From JBBRLA01 sp038231615 (GTDB lineage Bacteria; Myxococcota_A; Polyangia; Palsa-1104; JAEUJZ01): DNA of 8,513 nt. The translations under genes were made by a program, and so were the position numbers. This document shows positions 1-5,962 of this stretch, piece by piece (the stretch's first letter is position 1; each line of letters opens with the position of its first letter). The notes beneath the pieces are model-generated. The model made no database searches, was not told the origin of the DNA, and worked only from the letters and a program-made list of their open reading frames with translations. The DNA lies in assembly GCA_038231615.1 (NCBI GenBank), contig JBBRLA010000364.1:1-8513 (forward strand), in the 5' to 3' direction.

Positions 1-252
1 CTTCTGCGACTGCAAGAGGGGGCGAAGGACCTTGACGCGCTCCTGCGCGGCTCCACCTGGCGGCTCGATCTATCGGCCGATGAGCTGAGCCCTGCCGAGA
101 CGGAGGAGCGGCTGAAGGCGCTGCGCGGGCAGTTCGGATACACCGACGAGCAGGTCGTCGAGTCCGCCGTGCGCGGCGAGCTGCCCGCGGAGCCTTCCTT
201 CGTCGAATGGCTCGCGCTCCTTGGGCGGGGGGACCTGCTTGCACCCCGATGA
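1..252 (+). CDS. 3' end of an unrecognised gene (start outside window)
   Basis: Frame 1 is open from the first base to a TGA at 250-252, giving 83 residues without a start. The composition is that of a real GC-rich coding region: charged, probably helical, with many Glu, Leu and Arg, for example DELSPAETEERLKALR. No family is recognised. The last residues before the stop (GRGDLLAPR) look less natural than the continuation in frame 2 (HPDEHLSHLLQML), which begins at 242. Removing one base near 241 would join the two into one longer protein. I therefore suspect that this and the next entry are parts of one gene broken by a +1 shift. The alternative is two genes that overlap slightly. There are no visible membrane segments or catalytic motifs. 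Confidence 0.5.
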   Translation, partial: LLRLQEGAKDLDALLRGSTWRLDLSADELSPAETEERLKALRGQFGYTDEQVVESAVRGELPAEPSFVEWLALLGRGDLLAPR

Positions 253-694
253 GCACCTTTCGCACCTGCTTCAGATGTTGGGGCCCGCACAGCAGCGGAT
301 CTGCGGGCTATCCCCGCCGCTACCCGATAGCGTCGATGGGCTCCTGGCCCGGCTGCGCGGCGTCTTCCGAAGGGCCAAGTCGGTGGGGCTCCTGGTCAAC
401 AGCCTGGAGCAGCGATCGCATGGGCTGCTGAAGAAGCAGGCGCCGATCAGCGAAGAGCTTTACGAGAAAGAGCGTCTGCTGGAGCCACAGCACCCGCGGC
501 GCCAGGTCGCCGCGATCGTCGGTGGGGAGAAGAACTTTCACCGGCTGCGGACCATCCCGCATTTTGAACGGGACGACGGCGCCTGGTTCGATTTCAGGTG
601 CTGCGGTACTTTGAGCCCAAGTGCGGTACTTTGCGGCCTGGTCGGAGGGGGAGTGCGGGAGTGGATGGCGGACAATAGCATCGCCATGCTTTGA
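221..694 (+). pseudogene. Hypothetical protein fragment, probably the frameshifted continuation of the upstream gene
   Basis: Frame 2 gives 157 codons from an ATG at 221. Coding character starts around 242 (HPDEHLSHLLQMLGPAQQR) and runs to about 600. It is helical and rich in Leu, Arg, Glu and Gln, with no recognised domain. The first residues (MGGGTCL) are probably out-of-frame reading of the upstream gene, so the ATG is unlikely to be the real start. No Shine-Dalgarno site precedes it. The last ~31 residues are read through the repeat motif at 602-633 and beyond, and look like non-coding translation (RCCGTLSPSAVLCG), so the native C terminus seems to have been lost or replaced at the repeat. 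The gene is probably decayed or interrupted, with frameshift at about 241 and junction at about 600. Function is unknown. Confidence 0.4.
602..633 (+). repeat. Left copy of the TGCGGTACTTTG repeat motif
   Basis: TGCGGTACTTTG occurs twice in tandem here, at 602-613 and 622-633 (20-bp period). The second copy extends to the 15-mer AAGTGCGGTACTTTG at 619-633, which recurs exactly at 3106-3120. The 27 bases after each 15-mer also partly match, ending in a shared GGGGAGTGCGG. Multiple short repeats at an end are typical of some insertion sequences (for example the IS21 family), but no transposase is present here, so that origin is only inferred. Confidence 0.6.
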
Positions 695-725
695 AGGTGT
701 AGGTCAAATTCTTACCTAAACCTTC
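693..725 (+). terminator. Imperfect hairpin upstream of the hipA-like promoter
   Basis: The arms GAAGGTGTAGGT (693-704) and ACCTAAACCTTC (714-725) are complementary at 11 of 12 positions around a 9-base loop. It lies between the end of the upstream ORF and the candidate promoter. It has no clean T-run, so it could be a weak terminator, an operator dyad for the next promoter, or an element end. Confidence 0.35.
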
Positions 726-735
726 ATTTCATCAC

Positions 736-765
736 TTGACCTTCCGTGCCAGGTGCCGAGATACT
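736..765 (+). promoter_or_regulatory. Candidate sigma-70-type promoter for the hipA-like/DUF3037 pair
   Basis: TTGACC (736-741) and GATACT (760-765) are separated by 18 bp, matching 5/6 and 4/6 of the -35 and -10 consensus. The predicted start is near 772, giving a leader of about 65 bases before the ATG at 838. The neighbouring hairpin (693-725) could be a regulatory dyad. This is consensus matching only. Confidence 0.4.
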
Positions 766-837
766 ACCCGACATGTCCAATCACCCCCGTCCAGGGCATG
801 AAAAGCAGATGAGTTCGCCTGTCAGTGAGGTGAACTA

Positions 838-1635
838 ATGTCAAGTACCACGTACCGAATCGCAGGCATGGGTACGGCGGTCGGCATGGGCATAAGCAAT
901 AGCCGGTATCTGAATATCGCGTCGGTTGGAAAAATGAACAGCGACGACGTCCCATACTGTCTGGCGAATGAATATATCTGCTCTCAGATAGGCAGATTTC
1001 TATATCTGCCTATCCCACCTGGGATAATAGTTCATTCCCCTAGTGCGCCAGTTACAAAATGGTTTGCATCTTTAAATTTCAATCAAGAAGGCGCAACGCT
1101 TCCTCCGATCATTGATCCAGAAGACTACGTTCAGCAATTCCCGAAGCTTTCTGTCGGACTGCTCTTGTTTGACATTCTTGTCGCGAATGCGGACAGGCAT
1201 GCCGGCAACCTGGCAGTAGACACGTCTCGAAAACCACCGACCCCGTACGTTTTTGATCATGGCCATGCCTTATTTGGAGATAAGCCGGGCGATGGAGTCA
1301 TTAGAATCAAAGAATTGCGAGATCGAATTGGAATATCTGGCGGTACGGTAACTGGATTAAATCGTCATTGTCTTATTGACTTTCTTCCGAGTGATGATTA
1401 CTTTGTAGAATGGTTTCTAAGAATAGAATCTATACCAGATTTTTTCATAAAAGAGGTCTGCCACGAGGCTTTGCACATTGGAACTGGAATCACAAAATCT
1501 GAAGCCGAGGAGGCCATAACATTTCTGATGTACAGACGGAGAATGATGAGAGAAATCATCAGAAATCACAGAGCCGAGTTCCTGTCTATCATGCAATGGG
1601 ATCTTTGGACCTTAGTGCCTTGGAGTCCAAAATGA
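838..1635 (+). CDS. HipA-like kinase (HipA_2 family)
   Basis: The 265-residue product looks like a compact HipA-type Ser/Thr kinase. Residues 117-124 read NADRHAGN, the catalytic-loop signature with Asp119 and Asn124. Residues 140-146 read DHGHALF, where Asp140 would bind metal in place of the DFG motif. Residues 41-60 (ANEYICSQIG...LPIP) match the conserved N-lobe segment, and Lys32 may be the nucleotide-binding lysine. It lacks the larger N-terminal part of E. coli HipA (about 440 residues), as expected of the short family. The start is supported by GAGGTGA at 827-833, about seven bases upstream. The stop overlaps the next start (ATGA), indicating translational coupling to the DUF3037 gene. 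The gene is far richer in AT and in ATA/AGA/TTA codons than its neighbours, which suggests transfer. By analogy it may phosphorylate a cytosolic target; the substrate is unknown. Confidence 0.85.
   Translation: MSSTTYRIAGMGTAVGMGISNSRYLNIASVGKMNSDDVPYCLANEYICSQIGRFLYLPIPPGIIVHSPSAPVTKWFASLNFNQEGATLPPIIDPEDYVQQFPKLSVGLLLFDILVANADRHAGNLAVDTSRKPPTPYVFDHGHALFGDKPGDGVIRIKELRDRIGISGGTVTGLNRHCLIDFLPSDDYFVEWFLRIESIPDFFIKEVCHEALHIGTGITKSEAEEAITFLMYRRRMMREIIRNHRAEFLSIMQWDLWTLVPWSPK
987..1014 (+). repeat. Perfect 11-bp inverted repeat inside the hipA-like gene
   Basis: GATAGGCAGAT (987-997) and ATCTGCCTATC (1004-1014) are exact reverse complements around a 6-base loop (TTCTAT). The repeat falls within codons 50-59 of the kinase. 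It could form an mRNA hairpin or serve as a protein-binding dyad, or arise from the protein sequence by chance. Confidence 0.6.
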
Positions 1636-2507
1636 CCACGCCGCGCTACGTTCTGGCGAAATACGTGCCGAACCTGCTTCGCTTCGAGCCCAGGAACATT
1701 GGGGTCATCGTGTGGTCCCCGGATGCGATCCTAGCTCGTTTCGCCGGGGAAAAGCCCGGCGTTCCAGGTGAAATAGACGGCCGGACCATCCCATCGTTCA
1801 TAACCAGCCCTTCGGCATACAGACAATGGGTCCGTTATTGGCGGGCAACCATCAACAAAACCGAGATCCCACGGCCAGGTGGCCCGCCCGTGCCCAGAAC
1901 GTCGCCTGACTTTATCGAAACCCTCAAGACGAGCGGGAGAGGGGAATTCCTTGTGACCGACGGAGGTTTCTTGCTGGATGAAATTCCGGTGGGCAATCTT
2001 TCAGAACTGGCGGATTACCTGTTCACCACGTTGGTCGAGGTGCCGAGCATCGTGGTCGAAGTCGCTGACCAAAGCTTGGATGAGGTTTGCGAAAGCCTGA
2101 TCGGTGAGACGCGCCTAGCGGAAGACAAGAACCTAGTGCGCGGATACTCATTGGAATGCCCGATCAAGTCACCTCGCAGCGAAAACCTTTTCGAGAATTT
2201 CAAATTCTCCTATGGCTACAAGAACGGAGAGATCCGGGGCCTGTTTCATCAGGTGCCTTTGTCAACAAGGCAGAAGACGACGCTCAAGAAATCCATCCAT
2301 GATTCTGCGTGGATGTTTGAGAAGGTGATAAACGCTGACATCATCACATATGAGCGAAGTGGCGCATTGATCTACGCGCCCGACGACAAACTAGCCGATC
2401 CTGATATTAGAAGCGCCATCGCAGTTCTTTCCTCTGCGGCCCGAGTCATCAACGTGGCCAACCGAGAAAAGGCAGCAGATGAGTTTAGAAAGCTCACGGC
2501 TCACTAA
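1632..2507 (+). CDS. DUF3037 family protein
   Basis: The 291-residue product begins MTTPRYVLAKYVPN, followed by LLRFEPRNIGVIVWSP (residues 15-30). The Y-V-P-x-x-x-R-x-E-x-x-N-I-G-V pattern is the N-terminal hallmark of DUF3037. The biochemical function is not established. An ATG at 1596 is in frame, but I chose 1632 because it overlaps the kinase stop as ATGA, has GGAG at 1622-1625 with good spacing, and starts directly at the conserved region. As I recall, DUF3037 genes commonly follow short HipA-like kinases, so this is probably the kinase's partner or antidote; that role is inferred. No signal peptide or membrane segment is visible, so it is probably cytosolic. Its base composition lies between the AT-rich kinase and the GC-rich surroundings. 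Confidence 0.8.
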   Translation: MTTPRYVLAKYVPNLLRFEPRNIGVIVWSPDAILARFAGEKPGVPGEIDGRTIPSFITSPSAYRQWVRYWRATINKTEIPRPGGPPVPRTSPDFIETLKTSGRGEFLVTDGGFLLDEIPVGNLSELADYLFTTLVEVPSIVVEVADQSLDEVCESLIGETRLAEDKNLVRGYSLECPIKSPRSENLFENFKFSYGYKNGEIRGLFHQVPLSTRQKTTLKKSIHDSAWMFEKVINADIITYERSGALIYAPDDKLADPDIRSAIAVLSSAARVINVANREKAADEFRKLTAH

Positions 2508-2586
2508 AATAACTTTCCCGTCGCTGGCCGCCCCTCTGTCATCCCCCTCTGATATGCTTCCCCTGCTACGATAGCCCGCTACGGCG

Positions 2587-2676
2587 CCTCATGCTGAGGG
2601 GCTGAGCGAAACGGAGACGACCAGGGTGTAACCCCTGATCGCTCCTAGCCCGCCGAGGTGCTCTAACACCTCGGCG
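2587..2676 (+). promoter_or_regulatory. Hairpin-rich leader before a small ORF
   Basis: Three hairpins follow one another within 90 bases: CCTCA/TGAGG (2587-2591/2595-2599); GACCAGGG/CCCTGATC (2619-2626/2633-2640, one mismatch, loop TGTAAC); and a perfect 10-bp stem CGCCGAGGTG/CACCTCGGCG (2651-2660/2667-2676, loop CTCTAA). The last ends five bases before the GGAGG at 2681-2685. It could be a structured 5' leader, an attenuator or terminator of the DUF3037 transcript, or the end of a mobile element. No known riboswitch class is recognised. Confidence 0.4.
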
Positions 2677-2689
2677 AGGTGGAGGCACG

Positions 2690-3079
2690 ATGCCACAAGA
2701 CCCGTTGGCGATCCATGAAAGCCCCGTTCCCGACGAGCCTATCTTTGTTCTTGGGGGCTGGCTTCAGCGCGGCACCGTGAGCTACGACCGGCAGAAGCGG
2801 GTCTACTTCTTCGCCGGGGAGGACGGGGCCCGCGTCGCTACCGCGGATACCCTCCCCAAGCTGGCCGAGCTGCTTGCCGAGAAGCGGCCCCCGCGGCAGA
2901 TCGCCGTCAACCTCAAGCGCAGGAATATCCGGTCCATCCGCAAAGTTCTCAACGTGGGCGAGTCGGTGACTGAGTTCGTGCGCGTCGCCGTGCTCGGGGA
3001 GTGTTGCCGCCGCCGCGTCGAAGACCAGGAGGGCACAGCCTCCCCGGCACCCCGCCATGCCGGGGAGGCGATCTATTGA
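2690..3079 (+). CDS. Small hypothetical protein
   Basis: A 129-codon ORF starts at an ATG preceded by a strong GGAGG (2681-2685, four-base spacing). No family is recognised. Residues 17-105 look genuine: a beta-rich N-terminal part (IFVLGGWLQRGTVSYD, KRVYFFAGEDGARVATADT) followed by a basic helical stretch (AELLAEKRPPRQIAVNLKRRNIRSIRKVL) that could bind nucleic acid. From about residue 106 the frame reads through a 12-bp-stem hairpin (3038-3069), so the last 25 residues (QEGTASPAPRHAGEAIY) may not be conserved. It is flanked by hairpins on both sides and lies between the DUF3037 gene and the right repeat copy. It may be accessory cargo of the same segment. There is no transmembrane segment or signal peptide. 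Confidence 0.55.
   Translation: MPQDPLAIHESPVPDEPIFVLGGWLQRGTVSYDRQKRVYFFAGEDGARVATADTLPKLAELLAEKRPPRQIAVNLKRRNIRSIRKVLNVGESVTEFVRVAVLGECCRRRVEDQEGTASPAPRHAGEAIY
3038..3069 (+). terminator. Strong GC-rich hairpin at the 3' end of the small ORF
   Basis: GCCTCCCCGGCA (3038-3049) and TGCCGGGGAGGC (3058-3069) form a perfect 12-bp stem with an 8-base loop, ten bases before the stop at 3077-3079. There is no downstream T-run, so intrinsic termination is doubtful. It may stabilise the mRNA 3' end or mark an element boundary. Confidence 0.45.
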
Positions 3080-3105
3080 ATGTGCGATGCCTTACGATTG
3101 CGGAG

Positions 3106-3156
3106 AAGTGCGGTACTTTGGACCGGGCCAGGGCGGGGAGTGCGGTATTTACCGCA
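3106..3156 (+). repeat. Right copy of the repeat motif with an adjacent palindrome
   Basis: The 15-mer AAGTGCGGTACTTTG (3106-3120) is identical to 619-633 and in the same orientation. It is followed at 3141-3150 by a degenerate copy, TGCGGTATTT, that forms part of the palindrome TGCGGTATTTACCGCA (3141-3156; 7-bp arms, 2-base centre). The two sites bracket about 2.5 kb carrying the kinase, the DUF3037 gene and the small ORF. This fits ends left by a mobile element or recombination between repeats, but no transposase supports it. Confidence 0.6.
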
Positions 3157-3177
3157 GCACCCGATTTCACGATCACA

Positions 3178-3632
3178 GTGTTCACCGGCTCGCGCCGACT
3201 GGAGCTGCTCGCCTACGACTTCGAGATCCGCTTTCCTCATGGCGATCCGGTGTCGTTCCTGCGCTTCGATCTGAACGGGCCGCAAAACCCGCGAAAGGAC
3301 GGTATGCGCTGCCACGTCCACCCGAACAGCGATGATGACGAGCGCTCGTTCCGGCGCCCGTGCTGGGGCCGGAGGAGCTGCTCCTGCTCTTCCTCCACGG
3401 TCTGCGCGCGCCGGAGCGGTCGCGCCATCGCAAGGGCGAGGACCTGCGCCTGCGCTCCCGGGCTGAGGCGCTCGGCGACGCCCTGCTGATCGTGCTGCGC
3501 ACCCGCGGGCTCGCCATGACCGCGGAGCAGGAGGCGCAGGTCCACGGCTGTCAGGACGTCGGGCTGCTCACGCGGTGGCTGGAGCAGGCGTCGCTGATAC
3601 CAGCCGCTGCCGCGCTCTTCGCCGGGCGCTGA
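3178..3632 (+). pseudogene. Frameshifted remnant with an Rpn-nuclease/DUF4351-like tail
   Basis: Frame 1 reads convincingly from about 3160 (TITVFTGSRRLELLAYDFE, then SFLRFDLNGP and CHVHPNSDD) up to about 3340. Coding character then moves to frame 3 (ALVPAPVLGPEELLLLFLHG), which ends at a TGA at 3630-3632. Frame 3 has a stop at 3336-3338, so neither frame spans the gene. A one-base deletion between about 3337 and 3350 explains the shift. The last ~60 residues (RSRAEALGDALLIVLRTRG, then AEQEAQVHGCQD and RWLEQA) resemble the C-terminal helical tail often found on Rpn/PD-(D/E)XK transposase-like nucleases; the N-terminal part is unrecognised. The 5' end runs into the repeat at 3106-3156, so the true start (GTG 3178 is only a candidate) may also be lost. 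It is probably inactive. Confidence 0.5.
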
Positions 3633-3795
3633 GCACACCCGGCCCTGCCGAGGGCAGCGGAGGCCGGCACTGTTCGTCAGCCACCATAACTCCCCGCTTA
3701 TCTCATGCCGTCCGATCTGCAAGGAACATAACACTGCGCCACGAAAGCTTGGACAATTCCGTGACCGGAGGCAATGGTGCGACAAAGCCTTCCCC

Positions 3796-3839
3796 CCGCC
3801 ACCGAACCGCTCCTTCTTTGCCCTTCAGTCCGGTGGCGG
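3796..3839 (+). terminator. Inverted repeat followed by a short T-run, upstream of the acyl-CoA synthetase
   Basis: CCGCCACCG (3796-3804) and CGGTGGCGG (3831-3839) are perfect 9-bp arms separated by 26 bases, followed by TACGAATTTTT ending at 3850. It could be a terminator for upstream readthrough or an operator-type dyad just before the synthetase start. The long loop makes intrinsic termination less certain. Nothing else recognisable is seen in the intergenic stretch 3633-3868. Confidence 0.4.
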
Positions 3840-3874
3840 TACGAATTTTTCCCGTCCGGGGGTAGCATTTGATC

Positions 3875-5692
3875 ATGTCCACCCCTCGCGACCTCCTGCC
3901 AGACCGATTCGCCCACCTCGCCGAGAAGCAGCCGGATGCCCCGGCGCTCTTCTTCCGAGGTGGGCACGATGGGGACGGCCCCTGGACCTCGATCTCGTGG
4001 GGCGAGTATTACCGACGCTCCCGCCTCTTCGGCGCCGCCTGCCTGGCCGCGGGCCTGCCCGAGCACGGCGTGGTGGCCATCCTCGGCGACAACCGCCCCG
4101 AGTGGCTCATCGCCGCCACCGGCGCCCAGGCCGCCCGCGGCGTCACCGCCGGCATCTACCAAACCAGTTCCGCCGAACAGGTGGTCCACATCCTGCGCCA
4201 CAGCGAGGCCCACCTCGTGTTCCTCGACACCCCAGTGCAGTGGGCCAAGGTAAAGGGCAGCACCTTGCCCCACCTGCGCCACGTGATCCTTTTGAACGGC
4301 CCCGTCCCAGACGATCCGCGCTGCGTCTCCTTCGCCGACTTCCTTTCCCGCGGCGAGGGCCCAAAAAGTCAGGCCGCCCTGTCCGCCCGCACCGCCGCCA
4401 TCCTCCCCGCAGACCTGGCCACCCTCATCTACACCTCCGGCACCACCGGGGACCCCAAGGGGGTGATGCTGAACCACCACAACCTGGCCTTCACCACCAG
4501 CACGGTCTCGGAGATCGCCAAGGGCTACGGCCCCGACGACGTCTTCGTCTCCTACCTGCCGCTGGCCCACATCGCCGAGCAGATGCTCTCGGTCTACGTG
4601 CCGCTCCTGTGCGGCCTGCGGGTCTATTTTTGCCCGAAAATCGAGTTGCTCCGCGACGTCCTCTGCGTCGCCCGGCCCACCGCCTTTCTGGGGGTGCCCC
4701 GGGTGTGGGAGAAGATCAAGGCCGCCCTGGAGGCCCGTTTCTCCGAGACCCGCGGCATTCGGGCCGGGCTGCTCGGCTGGGCCCGCGGCGTGGCCACCCG
4801 CGCCGGTCGCTACCGCCTGGAGAAGGGACCCCCCTGGGGCCTTCTGGCCCTGGAAGAGAAGGCCGCCGATCGCCTGGTCTTCCGCAAGCTCAAGACCGCC
4901 CTGGGCCTGGACCGCCTGCGGATCGCCTCGACGGGCGCTGCCCCCACCGGCCTCGACGTCCTGGAATTCTTCCTTTCGATCTCCATCCCGCTGCACGAGG
5001 TCTATGGGCAATCCGAGGACTGCGGCCCCACCACCTTCAACATGCCGGCCCCCGGCCAGACCCGCCTGGGCACCGCCGGTCGGCTCATCCCCGGAGTCGA
5101 AGTGAAGCTGGCCGAGGACGGGGAGATCCTGGTCAAGGGCGACAATGTCTTCCAGGGTTACTACAAGGACCCCGAGGCCACCGCCGCGACGCTGCGCGAC
5201 GGCTGGCTGCACTCGGGGGACGTGGGCGAGTTCGACGCCGACGGCTTCCTGAAGGTGACCGATCGCAAGAAGGACCTGATCAAGACATCCGGGGGCAAAT
5301 ACGCGGCGCCGGCCTATCTGGAGAAGCTGCTCAAGGGCATCCCGATGGTCTCCCAGGCGGTGGTGATCGGCGAGGGGCGCCGGTACCTGACGGCCCTTCT
5401 GACCCTGGACATCGAGCGCACCCGCGCCTTCGCCATCGAGCTGGGGGTGCCCGAGGAGGAGCGCGCCGACCTGGGCCCTCTTTCGCGGAGCCCGCAAGTG
5501 CTGGGCCTGGTGCAAAAGTACGTCGAGCGGATCAACCAGGGGTTGGCGCGCCCCGAGACGATCAAGAAGTTCACCCTGCTGCACATCGACTTCACCCCCG
5601 AGTCGGGCGAGCTGACACCGACGCAAAAGGTGCGCCGCAAGGTAGTCCACCAGCGCTACGCCGTCGAGATCGACGCCATGTACATCGACTGA
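3875..5692 (+). CDS. Long-chain-fatty-acid--CoA ligase (AMP-binding, FAA1 type)
   Basis: The 605-residue product activates long-chain fatty acids to acyl-CoA through an acyl-adenylate, feeding beta-oxidation or lipid synthesis. All adenylate-forming signatures are present in order: P-loop-like YTSGTTGDPKG at 186-196, YGQSED at 377-382, WLHSGD at 444-449, DRKKDLIKTSGGK at 463-475 (hinge), and the C-terminal TPTQK with catalytic Lys585. Length and pattern fit the COG1022 (FAA1/FadD15-like) subfamily. No signal peptide is visible; the enzyme is probably cytosolic or membrane-associated. The start is uncertain: a GGGGG at 3858-3862 lies 6 bases before an in-frame TTG at 3869 but 12 before the ATG at 3875, so a two-residue-longer form is possible. 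It is followed by a hairpin (5702-5726). It looks intact, with the GC content of the host, and is probably unrelated to the neighbouring defence genes. Confidence 0.95.
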   Translation: MSTPRDLLPDRFAHLAEKQPDAPALFFRGGHDGDGPWTSISWGEYYRRSRLFGAACLAAGLPEHGVVAILGDNRPEWLIAATGAQAARGVTAGIYQTSSAEQVVHILRHSEAHLVFLDTPVQWAKVKGSTLPHLRHVILLNGPVPDDPRCVSFADFLSRGEGPKSQAALSARTAAILPADLATLIYTSGTTGDPKGVMLNHHNLAFTTSTVSEIAKGYGPDDVFVSYLPLAHIAEQMLSVYVPLLCGLRVYFCPKIELLRDVLCVARPTAFLGVPRVWEKIKAALEARFSETRGIRAGLLGWARGVATRAGRYRLEKGPPWGLLALEEKAADRLVFRKLKTALGLDRLRIASTGAAPTGLDVLEFFLSISIPLHEVYGQSEDCGPTTFNMPAPGQTRLGTAGRLIPGVEVKLAEDGEILVKGDNVFQGYYKDPEATAATLRDGWLHSGDVGEFDADGFLKVTDRKKDLIKTSGGKYAAPAYLEKLLKGIPMVSQAVVIGEGRRYLTALLTLDIERTRAFAIELGVPEEERADLGPLSRSPQVLGLVQKYVERINQGLARPETIKKFTLLHIDFTPESGELTPTQKVRRKVVHQRYAVEIDAMYID

Positions 5693-5701
5693 AGAGCGCC
5701 C

Positions 5702-5726
5702 CGGTCAGAGCCAGAAGCTCTGGCCG
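5702..5726 (+). terminator. Hairpin after the acyl-CoA synthetase
   Basis: CGGTCAGAGC (5702-5711) and GCTCTGGCCG (5717-5726) form a 10-bp stem (one G-T pair) with the loop CAGAA, nine bases after the synthetase stop. A second small stem, GATGG/CCATC, follows at 5726-5741. There is no T-run, so it may be a Rho-dependent or weak terminator. Confidence 0.45.
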
Positions 5727-5762
5727 ATGGGGACATCCATCTTGACCTCGAAGGGCAGGGGC

Positions 5763-5879
5763 TCAGTTGGTGGCGAATCCTGTATAGGGGCGTTTATAGG
5801 GCGCATGGAACGCCAGCACGATATGTTCCTTGGGGACACCCAACGTCACCAGGCGATTCGCGATGCGTGACCGCCAGTA
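5763..5879 (-). pseudogene. xisI: XisI C-terminal remnant (fdxN element excision controlling factor family)
   Basis: On the minus strand the frame ending at TGA (5763-5765) reads YWRSRIANRL, then GVPKEHIVLAFHAPYKR and YTGFATN. This matches my recollection of the C terminus of XisI proteins: an Ile-Ala-x-x-L-V helix, then GIPKEDIVLGF, then R-x-Y-T-x-F-A near the end. XisI works with XisH in cyanobacterial fdxN-element excision and occurs as a pair in other phyla with unclear roles. Only about 38 residues remain of a protein usually somewhat over 100. Sequence upstream on the minus strand (beyond 5880) is open but not XisI-like, and no xisH is visible. The start of the CHAT gene at 5963 lies on the other side. 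The fragment probably marks where the adjacent module replaced or inserted into a xisH-xisI locus. Confidence 0.6.
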
Positions 5880-5946
5880 CCCCACACATGGCGGCCCTGT
5901 GCTGGCGAGAGGCCGGATGGTTCTGCTCGGAAAGGTGCGGAAACTC

Positions 5947-5952
5947 TATTAT
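5947..5952 (+). promoter_or_regulatory. Candidate -10 element of the CHAT-gasdermin operon
   Basis: TATTAT (one mismatch to TATAAT) lies 10 bases before the ATG at 5963, in an AT-rich patch within GC-rich sequence. No good -35 is seen at 16-18 bp. There is no Shine-Dalgarno before the ATG, and an in-frame TAA at 5957-5959 rules out an upstream start. Transcription starting 7-11 bases downstream would give an almost leaderless mRNA. Confidence 0.35.
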
Positions 5953-5962
5953 CATTTAACTC

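Noticed and set aside
3237..3785. 182-codon minus-strand ORF
   Set aside because: Overlaps the frame-corrected remnant on the plus strand; Arg/Gln-rich shadow composition and no motif.
3698..5650. 650-codon minus-strand ORF opposite the acyl-CoA synthetase
   Set aside because: Its Gly/Gln/Asp/Val-rich, low-complexity translation (for example LGGEVDVQQGELLDRLGARQ) is the antisense shadow of a GC-rich gene, and the plus strand has complete enzyme motifs.
3997..5745. 582-codon plus-strand ORF in another frame within the acyl-CoA synthetase
   Set aside because: Pro/Arg-rich shadow frame without any domain; typical of high third-position GC.
5703..5804. Minus-strand mini-ORF (33 codons) ending in PFEVKMDVPIGQSFWL
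   Set aside because: It looks vaguely like a protein C terminus and follows the XisI tail, but it is too short and unmatched to assign; it also overlaps the synthetase terminator hairpin.
3869..5962. Idea that the acyl-CoA synthetase supplies acyl groups to modify the gasdermin
   Set aside because: The synthetase is separated by a hairpin, a minus-strand remnant and a new promoter-like site, and the gasdermin lacks an N-terminal Cys to acylate.
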